5,176 bases of DNA, taken from NCBI GenBank assembly GCA_964619285.1, contig CAZUCT010000385.1:1-5176 (forward strand), read 5' to 3'. A program made the position numbers and the translations under genes. Positions 1 to 5,140 of this stretch are shown piece after piece. The notes beneath the pieces were generated by a model. The model worked only from the letters and a program-made list of their open reading frames with translations. It ran no database searches and was not told the DNA's origin. Every line of letters starts with the position of its first letter. The first letter of the stretch is position 1. Source of the stretch: CALKCV01 sp964619285 (GTDB taxonomy: Bacteria; Cyanobacteriota; Cyanobacteriia; Cyanobacteriales; Microcoleaceae).

Positions 1-52
1 CAATTAGCAATTAGCAATTAGCAATTAGCAATTAGCAATTAGCAATTAGCAA
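1..52. repeat. Heptamer tandem repeat (CAATTAG)n
   Basis: Seven perfect head-to-tail copies of CAATTAG occupy 1-49, followed by a partial copy. The array begins at the window edge and may extend to the left. It ends two bases before the stop codon (55-57) of the leftward regulator gene, so it would lie in that gene's 3' untranslated RNA. Its seven-base period matches the short tandemly repeated repetitive (STRR) sequences known from filamentous cyanobacteria. No terminator hairpin for the regulator gene is visible before the window ends. Confidence 0.95.
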
Positions 53-54
53 AA

Positions 55-3000
55 TTACTTCTGTTTGAGTACGACAACAGTAATATCGTCATAGACTTTT
101 TGCTTGCCGATATGTTGCCGGACATCGGTAACGATCGCCTCCTTAATCTCCTCAGCGCTTAAATGACAGTTAGCGCTAATAACCTCGCACAGGCGATCGC
201 TCCCGTATTGCACCCCATCCAGATTTTCGGCCTCGGTAACGCCATCGGTATATAACACGACAACATCCCCAGGATTTAACTTTATCTGAGTCGAAGCAAC
301 AAAATCAGCAATTTCCGAGTCGAGCCCGATGGGAAAACCCAGATCCATAGTATCGATCCGCTCCACCGCGCCACCGACTCGCGCCACGATCGCTTCTTCG
401 TGTTGTCCGCTCAAATTCAACACCCCATCCCGATAGTCCAATACAACCAAAGTCATATTTTTCTCCGAATTCATGCGCTGGACGTTGCCGTAAATGGTCC
501 GGTTGAGAACGTCTAAAAACCTCACCGGATCCGTCTGTTGGCTCTCCATCAGCGCTCGCACAGCCGTTTGAGCCATAATTGTTAATACGCCGCTTTCGAG
601 CCCGTGTCCGGTAACATCGCCGATGCTGACCTTGACGCTGCCATCGCCGCGCAAAACATCGTAATAATCTCCTCCCACCTCCTCGGCGGGTTCCATAAAA
701 CCGGCAATTTCTAAATCGGGAATCTCCCCTAACTCCTCTTTTTTCGGCAATAACATCTGTTGCAAGCGCCGGGTAATATCTAACTCGGCACCCAGACGGA
801 TATTTTCTGCAGTCAGTCGGGAAATATTGATGTGAGTTTCAATTCTGGCGAGGAGTTCGTCTTTTAAAATGGGTTTGGTTAAATAATCGTTAGCGCCTAC
901 TTTTAACCCCTCTACCAAATCGTTTACTTGAGTTTTGGCGGTTAATAACACGATGGGAAGTTCCGAAGCAGAATAGCGATCGCGGATTTTCTGGGTCACT
1001 TCATAGCCGGTCATCTTCGGCATCATCACGTCCAAGATTACTAACTCCGGTTTCAAACCTTCTTCTATGACCTTCAACGCTTCCATCCCATTCGTTGCCT
1101 GAGTGATGGCATAATTTTTTACAGAAAGATGATTTGCCAGCACTTGCAAATTTATCGGTTCGTCATCCACGATTAAAATGTGAAATTTCTCGGTGGCAGT
1201 CGGTTCGTCGGCAGCGATCGCCTCTTCTTCCTCCTCCACGAAACTCGCCTCGGCCATAGTTACCGATGGCGCTGCTTTTACTGCGGCTATCTGCACCTTG
1301 CTCTCGACTTCGGCATCGGCCATGGGCAAAGTAAAACTAAATCGCGAACCCTCCCCCACTTGAGACTCGACAGTAATTTCGCCCCCGTGAAGTTCCACCA
1401 ATTTTTTTGTTACCGCCAAACCCAAACCGGTACCCCCGTATTCTCGGGCGGTGGAACCGTCCCCTTGCTCGAAAGATTCAAAAATGCGATCGCGTTTCTC
1501 TGGGGGGATGCCGATGCCGCTGTCGGCAACCGTCACTCGCAAAACTGACGAACCACCAACCCGCGTCTCTTCTGCCGAAACTTCCACCAAACCGCCCTCT
1601 GTAAATTTAATCGCGTTACCGACGAGATTGTGTAAAATCTGTTGCAGTCGGTTTTCGTCGGCGCAAGCGAAGGGCAAGTCTGGAAGCACTGCATTTGCTA
1701 GCTGCAAATCCTTTTTCCCTACCATAGTTTGACTCAAAGTCAGAACCACTTCGACGATTTCTCGCAACCCCACCGGTTTGAGTTGCAGTTCGATGTTTTG
1801 GTGGCGCAGTTTGGAAAAATCGAGAATGTCGTTAACTAAGTTGGACAGCCGGCGGCTGCTTTGAACGATGATTGCTAAATTAGACCTCACTTTCTCCGAC
1901 ACCGGACCGGCGACACCATCCAGCAGGGACTCGGCAATGCCGATAGTGCCGTTAAGGGGGGTGCGCAGTTCGTGGGAAGTATTGGCTAAAAATTCATCTT
2001 TGAGTTTATCCAGTCGTTGCAATTCGGTATTTTTGGCCTCCAGGGCCGCAAAAGACTGTTGCAGTTGCCCTGCCATGCTATTAAACGAGTTGCCGAGTTC
2101 CCCCAGTTCCCGCGCTTTGGAAACTTTGACTTTTTGTTCCCACCTGCCCCCGGCCAATTCCTTCGCTGCTGCATTTAAGCGGTTAATTGGTTTAACCACC
2201 CACCGAGATGTTACCAACCCCACTAAAGTTGCCACCGCCAATGCTGCCAGACATAAGAAAATAGTAGTGCGGGCGTTTTCGTGGATTTGCCCCATAAAGT
2301 CTGCTTCCGGCACTACGGCTACGATTTGCCAATTCAAACCGCTGGCTCCTCGATAGGGCAATACTTGTACGAATTGCCGATCGCCCTCAACGCTAAAATC
2401 TAGTTGCAGGGGAGTTGTAATGCTCTCTAGTTGGTAATTTTCGCTTAAATATGCGGCAGTCGCTCGAATTAATTCGTCCTCGCTGTCGCTGGCCTTGATG
2501 CGATCGTTATTTTCATCGAAGGGCAGTTGCTCCGAAGAAGTCGCCACCAGCAACCCTGAAGGTTCGATAATAAAAATTTTTCCCGACTTACCGATTTTCA
2601 AACTGCGGAGGAAGCGATTGATTTCCTCCAGAGTCACATCGATCCCCACTATGCCAAATAGGCTGCCGTCATCGTTATAAACGGGGGCCGACGGCGTTAC
2701 CATCAACTCCGCGCTGCTAGCAATATCGGCATACACTTCGCTCCAGGTGGGAACCCCTGCTGCCACTGCGGCTTTATACCAAGGTCGAGCGCGCGGATCG
2801 TATTTAGGGGCGCTCTCTACAATTGTGTTGCTGGGTTCCCCTTCGGGAGTGACCTGGTAGAAATTGAGATCGCCCCCAGTGAAGTCGCTTCTCAGGGTGA
2901 TTTGTAAGCCCTTTCCGAACTGGCGAGCGGCACCGAAAAAGTCGCCCTGGGTGGTGCCGATGTAAGCGTGATTGATGCTGGGAAAGCTTTTTATTAATTC

Positions 3001-3309
3001 TAAAAAATAGCGCTCCCGGTTTTCTAAGCTTTCTAAGTTTAAGCGATCGTTTTCGATCGCGTCTGCTACCAGTCGAGCCACTAATTGAGTGCTGTCTACA
3101 TAACTATCGATTCGGTCTTTGACTCTTTCGGTGACTTCGCTTCGCAGTTGAAATGCTATATTGTTAACGGCTTCTTGAGCGTTGCGATACGAAATATATC
3201 CTGTTAATCCTACCGCAGCGAAAATTTGCAGAATAAAGGGGATAGTGAGAACGGTTCTCAGGGGGATTTTTTCTGGAATGCGGGAAGATATTTGATGTTG
3301 AATTGACAT
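55..3309 (-). CDS. Membrane hybrid histidine kinase with receiver and PP2C/SpoIIE-type phosphatase output
   Basis: Single-chain signalling protein of 1084 residues in the cytoplasmic membrane. Seen in order: TM helix ~18-41; periplasmic dCache-type sensor ~43-345 with the family motif DPRARPWY at 171-178; TM helix ~348-369; HAMP ~370-421; HisKA with SHELRTP and phosphoacceptor His446; HATPase_c with N box ~552-570 (Asn561, Asn565), DSGIG at 596-600 and GGTGLGL at 625-631; acidic linker ~691-702; receiver ~709-825 with Asp715/Asp716, phosphoacceptor Asp760, Thr790 and Lys812; PP2C (RsbU/SpoIIE family) ~845-1084 with GGDYYD (Asp881), GDVTGHG (Asp898), TDGVTEA (Asp1022) and YDDIT (Asp1074/1075). 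All catalytic residues appear intact. Inferred role: a sensed ligand drives His-to-Asp transfer, and the receiver gates dephosphorylation of a phosphoserine protein, normally a STAS anti-sigma antagonist. I chose ATG 3309 because AAGGAG lies 10 nt upstream. An in-frame TTG at 3381 would add 24 basic residues but has no comparable site. The ligand and partner are unknown. Confidence 0.95.
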   Translation of the reverse strand: MSIQHQISSRIPEKIPLRTVLTIPFILQIFAAVGLTGYISYRNAQEAVNNIAFQLRSEVTERVKDRIDSYVDSTQLVARLVADAIENDRLNLESLENRERYFLELIKSFPSINHAYIGTTQGDFFGAARQFGKGLQITLRSDFTGGDLNFYQVTPEGEPSNTIVESAPKYDPRARPWYKAAVAAGVPTWSEVYADIASSAELMVTPSAPVYNDDGSLFGIVGIDVTLEEINRFLRSLKIGKSGKIFIIEPSGLLVATSSEQLPFDENNDRIKASDSEDELIRATAAYLSENYQLESITTPLQLDFSVEGDRQFVQVLPYRGASGLNWQIVAVVPEADFMGQIHENARTTIFLCLAALAVATLVGLVTSRWVVKPINRLNAAAKELAGGRWEQKVKVSKARELGELGNSFNSMAGQLQQSFAALEAKNTELQRLDKLKDEFLANTSHELRTPLNGTIGIAESLLDGVAGPVSEKVRSNLAIIVQSSRRLSNLVNDILDFSKLRHQNIELQLKPVGLREIVEVVLTLSQTMVGKKDLQLANAVLPDLPFACADENRLQQILHNLVGNAIKFTEGGLVEVSAEETRVGGSSVLRVTVADSGIGIPPEKRDRIFESFEQGDGSTAREYGGTGLGLAVTKKLVELHGGEITVESQVGEGSRFSFTLPMADAEVESKVQIAAVKAAPSVTMAEASFVEEEEEAIAADEPTATEKFHILIVDDEPINLQVLANHLSVKNYAITQATNGMEALKVIEEGLKPELVILDVMMPKMTGYEVTQKIRDRYSASELPIVLLTAKTQVNDLVEGLKVGANDYLTKPILKDELLARIETHINISRLTAENIRLGAELDITRRLQQMLLPKKEELGEIPDLEIAGFMEPAEEVGGDYYDVLRGDGSVKVSIGDVTGHGLESGVLTIMAQTAVRALMESQQTDPVRFLDVLNRTIYGNVQRMNSEKNMTLVVLDYRDGVLNLSGQHEEAIVARVGGAVERIDTMDLGFPIGLDSEIADFVASTQIKLNPGDVVVLYTDGVTEAENLDGVQYGSDRLCEVISANCHLSAEEIKEAIVTDVRQHIGKQKVYDDITVVVLKQK

Positions 3310-3312
3310 TGG

Positions 3313-3329
3313 GCGATCGCTCCTTGTTC
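3313..3329 (-). promoter_or_regulatory. Ribosome binding site deciding the start of the hybrid kinase-phosphatase gene
   Basis: On the minus strand AAGGAG lies 10 nt before ATG 3309-3307 and runs directly into a HIP1 octamer (3313-3320). This supports ATG 3309 over the upstream in-frame TTG at 3381-3379. The overlap of the HIP1 palindrome with the start region is probably incidental, because HIP1 is very frequent in such genomes. Confidence 0.7.
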
Positions 3330-3439
3330 GTCTGTTTATTGTTTTGCACTCCCGACGTTGCCTTTTTGCACCCTTTAACAAACCCGTTTTACTTTTTCCT
3401 CGCTTTTAGCTTTAAGCTGGAAAAGTCATAAACTCTCCT

Positions 3440-3448
3440 ATTATAGCA
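3440..3448 (-). promoter_or_regulatory. Extended -10 promoter for the hybrid kinase-phosphatase gene
   Basis: On the minus strand the sequence TGCTATAAT is a perfect TATAAT preceded by TGN, an extended -10 element. No good -35 hexamer lies 16-18 bp upstream, as is common for extended -10 promoters. Transcription would start near 3433 and give a leader of about 125 nt before ATG 3309. A perfect AT-rich inverted repeat centred about 63 bp upstream of that start could be an activator or UP-like element. The call rests on motif match and position only. Confidence 0.6.
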
Positions 3449-3481
3449 GTCCCCAAAACTCGCAATTAGCAAAAATAGTTA

Positions 3482-3510
3482 AATCAAAAATTAAAAAATA
3501 ATTTTTGATT
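3482..3510. repeat. Perfect 12-bp AT-rich inverted repeat
   Basis: AATCAAAAATTA at 3482-3493 is matched exactly by its reverse complement at 3499-3510, with a 5-nt A-only spacer. It sits between the terminator at 3517-3547 and the extended -10 promoter at 3440-3448. It could be an operator for a dimeric regulator of the kinase-phosphatase gene, or an additional weak hairpin behind the terminator. The sequence alone does not decide between these. Confidence 0.75.
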
Positions 3511-3516
3511 GAGGAA

Positions 3517-3547
3517 CAAAAAAAAGCAGGCTGTCAACCAACCTGCT
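3517..3547 (-). terminator. Intrinsic terminator of the leftward hydrogenase-remnant/small-protein unit
   Basis: In the minus-strand RNA, AGCAGGUUG pairs with CAGCCUGCU to give a 9-bp stem with one G-U wobble and a 5-nt loop. The stem runs directly into a U tract complementary to the A run at 3518-3525. It is a textbook rho-independent terminator. It lies about 270 bp beyond the stop of the small gene at 3816, with the tandem repeat array between them. It separates that unit from the regulator gene downstream, which has its own promoter. Confidence 0.85.
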
Positions 3548-3589
3548 ATAAACCACTATTTCACGACTAAACTTATCAACACATAGTTC

Positions 3590-3807
3590 GTAGTAATCGC
3601 TTTAGCGATTGTTCGTTAGTAGTAATCGCTTTAGCGATTGTTCGTTAGTAGTAATCGCTTTAGCGATTGTTCGNNNNNNNNNNNNNNNNNNNNNNNNNNN
3701 NNNNNNNNNNNNNNNNNNNNNNNNNNNNNNNNNNNNNNNNNNNNNNNNNNNNNNNNNNNNNNNNNNNNNNNNNTTAGTAGTAATCGCTTTAGCGATTTTC
3801 TACTAAC
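3590..3807. repeat. 29-bp tandem hairpin repeat array interrupted by an assembly gap
   Basis: Units of 29 bp start at 3590, 3619 and 3648 (the third is cut at 3673 by Ns). A further copy resumes at 3774-3797 after the gap. Each unit carries the 7-bp inverted repeat AATCGCT-TT-AGCGATT, framed by GTAGT on the left and GTTCGTTA on the right. The last copy differs: its core is followed by CTACTAA, complementary to TTAGTAG at 3774-3780, so that copy forms a longer nested stem of about 14 bp. The array lies between the small gene's stop and its terminator, so it would be transcribed as a series of hairpins. True copy number is unknown because of the gap. Confidence 0.95.
3674..3773. other. Assembly gap of 100 Ns
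   Basis: Exactly 100 consecutive Ns, a size commonly used as a placeholder for a gap of unknown length. Repeat sequence is present on both sides, so the assembly probably broke because the 29-bp array could not be spanned. The real distance, and anything inserted in the array, cannot be seen. Confidence 0.98.
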
Positions 3808-3815
3808 ATTCTCCC

Positions 3816-4130
3816 CTATTGAGCGGGAGCCTCCTTGCCAAACACTTGAGGATACAACCCCAACTGCTTAGACAACTCGCGGGCGATGAAAATCAAAAAC
3901 TTAGCCCCATCGGGATTATCTTGATGCGCCATACTCGTCGCCACCTGCATCATCGTCGATACCAAACCAGCATCAATTAGCTCCATGTGAGCGTCCAACA
4001 CTTCCGGTTCCTTACCGTTCTCACAGCGAAATAATTGGTGAATCAAGTTTAAGTATTGTTCCGTTCTTTGTTGTTTTTCCTCTTCGGTCATTACGTTTTC
4101 GTTAGTTACGTTTTCGTTCGTTTCAGTCAT
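3816..4130 (-). CDS. Small protein resembling the N-terminal helical module of cyanobacterial CHAT proteins
   Basis: A 104-residue soluble protein with no signal peptide or membrane segment. Residues ~24-92 (from QYLNLIHQL, through the EVLDAHMELIDAGLV region, to ELSKQLGL) resemble from memory the conserved helical stretch that precedes TPR repeats and the CHAT peptidase domain in many cyanobacterial proteins. Here it stands alone, with no TPR or CHAT domain following. The first ~17 residues are low-complexity and contain a duplicated NENV unit, encoded by 13-bp direct repeats at 4091-4103 and 4106-4118. An AGGA 8 nt before ATG 4130 supports the start; Met14 is an alternative start that would drop the repeat. 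It begins 26 bp after the hydrogenase-remnant ORF and is probably cotranscribed with it, up to the terminator at 3517-3547. Function is unknown. It may be a native stand-alone module or a truncated CHAT gene whose remainder was replaced by the repeat array. Confidence 0.85.
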   Translation of the reverse strand: MTETNENVTNENVMTEEEKQQRTEQYLNLIHQLFRCENGKEPEVLDAHMELIDAGLVSTMMQVATSMAHQDNPDGAKFLIFIARELSKQLGLYPQVFGKEAPAQ

Positions 4131-4153
4131 CTTAATAATCCTGTTGCAGTTAA

Positions 4154-4195
4154 CAATTAACTATTGACAATTGACAATTGACAATTATCAATTAA
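4154..4195. repeat. Degenerate heptamer tandem repeat (CAATTRA type)
   Basis: Six consecutive 7-bp units of the type CAATTGA/CAATTAA, starting at 4154, 4161, 4168, 4175, 4182 and 4189, two of them identical. The period and the CAATT core match the array at 1-52. The array covers the end of the hydrogenase-remnant ORF: it supplies its stop codon (4157-4159) and its last ~10 codons. This suggests repeat growth at, or into, the original 3' end. Confidence 0.9.
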
Positions 4196-4507
4196 CTCGA
4201 TAATCTCCGCCACCACGCGATCGCCCGCCTGCCGAACCACCGGGCTCGGTTCCCAACCGAAACCCAAATTTTCAGCCTCAATTAAATAAACGGTCGCGTC
4301 CTTTATATCTAGGGGGGTTGCGCCGGAGATACAGTTTCCCAGGAGTTGCTGGAGGTTGTCTCCCAGTTCTAGTCCCAGGGAAGGATGCCACAGCAGGTTA
4401 ATGCCGAAATCTGAGATAAGGTCGCAGACCGTTGGTTCCTCGGCATTGAGAAACGAGATCGTGTTACCGGAACAGGCTCCCCCTTGAAGCCAGAGTACGT
4501 TTGCCAT
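4157..4507 (-). CDS. hupS/hupW: Uptake hydrogenase remnant: in-frame fusion of HupS N-terminus to HupW C-terminus
   Basis: A 116-residue ORF joining two genes. Residues 1-68 match the start of the cyanobacterial uptake [NiFe]-hydrogenase small subunit HupS (VLWLQGGACSGNT, NAEEPTVCDL, HPSLGLELG, NCISG). Cys12 corresponds to the residue known as a proximal Fe-S cluster ligand in this family. Residues ~69-106 (ATVYLIEAENLGFG, EPSPVV) match the end of HupW, the protease that trims the large subunit HupL. Residues ~107-116 come from heptamer repeats. HupS is normally ~320 residues and HupW ~150, so most of hupS, all of hupL and most of hupW are missing, inferred at roughly 2.5-3 kb. The junction is near 4298-4306. 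GGAGG 11 nt upstream supports ATG 4507, and no signal peptide is seen, as usual for cyanobacterial HupS. The product cannot be a working hydrogenase or protease. Misassembly is the main alternative. Confidence 0.85.
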   Translation of the reverse strand: MANVLWLQGGACSGNTISFLNAEEPTVCDLISDFGINLLWHPSLGLELGDNLQQLLGNCISGATPLDIKDATVYLIEAENLGFGWEPSPVVRQAGDRVVAEIIELIDNCQLSIVNS

Positions 4508-4523
4508 GTTTGTTTTTTCCTCC
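4508..4523 (-). promoter_or_regulatory. Shine-Dalgarno site of the hupS-derived ORF
   Basis: On the minus strand GGAGG (complement of 4519-4523) lies 11 nt before ATG 4507, separated by an A-rich spacer. It confirms that the HupS-type N-terminus is the true start and shows that translation signals survived the deletion. Confidence 0.7.
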
Positions 4524-4588
4524 GTTAGTAGTTGACTGCTAGGGGCTTTAACGATAGGCGATCGCCTTTGGTGTTTTTCGTTGGCCTC

Positions 4589-4622
4589 AGAAACCCGGTA
4601 TGCATGAAAAAACCGGGTTTCT
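4589..4622. repeat. Dispersed 11-bp inverted repeat AGAAACCCGGT / ACCGGGTTTCT
   Basis: Perfect 11-bp arms at 4589-4599 and 4612-4622 enclose a 12-nt loop. The GAAACCCGG/CCGGGTTTC motif recurs, as far as I recall, as a dispersed repeat in Oscillatoria/Microcoleus-type genomes. Here it lies in the predicted leader of the hup remnant. No U tract follows on either strand, so I do not call it a terminator. Confidence 0.8.
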
Positions 4623-4666
4623 CGATAAAGCTATTTTTAAGGGCGGGTTTTTTTAAATAAAAGTTA

Positions 4667-4695
4667 AATTTATTTTCTGGCCATCGCCCCGTCAA
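4667..4695 (-). promoter_or_regulatory. Candidate sigma-70-type promoter of the hup remnant unit
   Basis: On the minus strand TTGACG (4695-4690) and TAAATT (4672-4667) are separated by 17 bp, the optimal spacing. The -35 matches consensus at five of six positions and the -10 at four of six. Transcription would start near 4660 and give a leader of about 150 nt carrying the 4589-4622 hairpin. The region is AT-rich, so chance matches are likely. It lies more than 200 bp from the nearest NtcA box. Confidence 0.4.
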
Positions 4696-4903
4696 TAAAT
4701 ACCGATCTTTATTATTGACTGCTTTCGAGGTTAAGGTTCGATTATTTTACAAAAATTTTGGTTTTTTTATTTTTCTTAAAACTATTTTTTGACTTTAAGC
4801 AATCCCGGGACTTCAATTTTTAAAAAAATCTAAAAAAATGAGTTTTATTCTTAATTTATTTGCTTTAATTAAAAATTTTGCCCTGCTTTTTTGTCCATTT
4901 TTT

Positions 4904-4917
4904 GTAGCGAATTATAC
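4904..4917. promoter_or_regulatory. NtcA-type binding box 1 (GTA-N8-TAC)
   Basis: GTAGCGAATTATAC is a perfect match to the consensus of NtcA, the CRP-family nitrogen regulator of cyanobacteria. It is about 400 bp upstream of the hupS start. NtcA is known to bind and control hupSL promoters in nitrogen-fixing cyanobacteria, so the site fits the gene it faces. I see no clean TAN3T -10 at the class II distance (20-24 nt) on the hup side. Confidence 0.65.
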
Positions 4918-5017
4918 GTTATTTTTAAATACTTAAAAAAAGTTAAAGAAAATAAGAAAAGCTTCGATAATGTGGTTAAGGACTAATTGTGGCCAGGGCA
5001 AATTAATTTGTATTTTA

Positions 5018-5031
5018 GTAGCGAAAGATAC
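5018..5031. promoter_or_regulatory. NtcA-type binding box 2 (GTA-N8-TAC)
   Basis: GTAGCGAAAGATAC is a second perfect GTA-N8-TAC box, sharing its first eight bases with box 1 and centred 114 bp from it. On the plus strand an AT-rich TAATAAT begins 22 nt beyond the box, which is class II spacing, but no rightward gene follows within the window. The pair is more likely an upstream element of the hup promoter. Confidence 0.55.
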
Positions 5032-5060
5032 CGCTTGTCAAGGCAGACTTTGTTAATAAT

Positions 5061-5081
5061 AAAAACGGTCTCGGAGACCGT
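5061..5081 (-). terminator. Probable terminator hairpin of the leftward gene entering from the right
   Basis: ACGGTCT (5065-5071) and AGACCGT (5075-5081) form a 7-bp stem with a 3-nt loop. Read leftward it is followed by four Us and an AU-rich stretch. The tail is short, so this is a modest terminator. It lies about 60 bp beyond the putative stop codon at 5141-5143 and would insulate the hup regulatory region from upstream transcription. Confidence 0.55.
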
Positions 5082-5087
5082 GGGTTT

Positions 5088-5132
5088 GTAGTAATCGCGG
5101 AGCGCGATTTGAATCGCTGAAGCGATTACTAC
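5088..5132. repeat. Nested palindromic element related to the 29-bp tandem array
   Basis: Outer 11-bp arms GTAGTAATCGC (5088-5098) and GCGATTACTAC (5122-5132) enclose two inner hairpins: AATCGCG-GAG-CGCGATT (5093-5109) and AATCGCT-GA-AGCGATT (5112-5127). The reverse complement of 5112-5136 matches 3586-3610 of the tandem array at 24 of 25 positions. The element can fold either as one long stem or as two small ones. It resembles REP/BIME or very small MITE-like elements. It lies 8 bp after the putative stop at 5141. Confidence 0.85.
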
Positions 5133-5140
5133 GAACAATT

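Larger units (their letters stand above)
4508..5140. other. Gene-free AT-rich region upstream of the hup remnant
   Basis: No convincing coding region is seen on either strand across about 630 bp. Besides the sites listed separately, it holds a HIP1 palindrome (core 4558-4565) and long A/T runs between about 4635 and 4975. The length and the two NtcA boxes fit the long regulatory regions known upstream of cyanobacterial hupSL. A 32-codon plus-strand ORF at 4838-4936 has no ribosome binding site and reflects T-rich composition. Confidence 0.7.

Noticed and set aside
1180..2680. Several plus-strand ORFs of 61-162 codons (for example 1180-1548 and 1868-2356)
   Set aside because: They lie wholly inside the strongly conserved leftward kinase-phosphatase gene and have no recognisable domains; they are antisense shadows.
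3310..3381. N-terminal extension of the regulator from TTG 3381
   Set aside because: The 24 extra residues are basic and not family-like, and the ATG at 3309 has a good ribosome site.
3412..3429. Five-codon upstream ORF (MTFPA) in the regulator leader
   Set aside because: The AGGAG ahead of it would fall between the -10 element and the transcription start, so it would not be transcribed; such short ORFs are common by chance.
3482..3510. AT-rich inverted repeat as a second terminator
   Set aside because: The stem is almost entirely A-T and therefore weak, and the GC-rich stem at 3525-3547 already has the U tract.
3590..3807. CRISPR array
   Set aside because: The 29-bp units are directly head-to-tail with no unique spacers between them, and no cas genes are present.
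3609..3871. Plus-strand ORFs running through the tandem repeat and the N gap
   Set aside because: They are translations of the 29-bp repeat and of Ns, with no independent coding support.
4157..4507. Intact hydrogenase small subunit
   Set aside because: Similarity to HupS stops after about 68 residues, and the remaining Fe-S cluster ligand region is absent.
4838..4936. Plus-strand 32-residue hydrophobic small protein
   Set aside because: No ribosome binding site, and the hydrophobicity follows from T-rich DNA; NtcA box 1 also lies within it.
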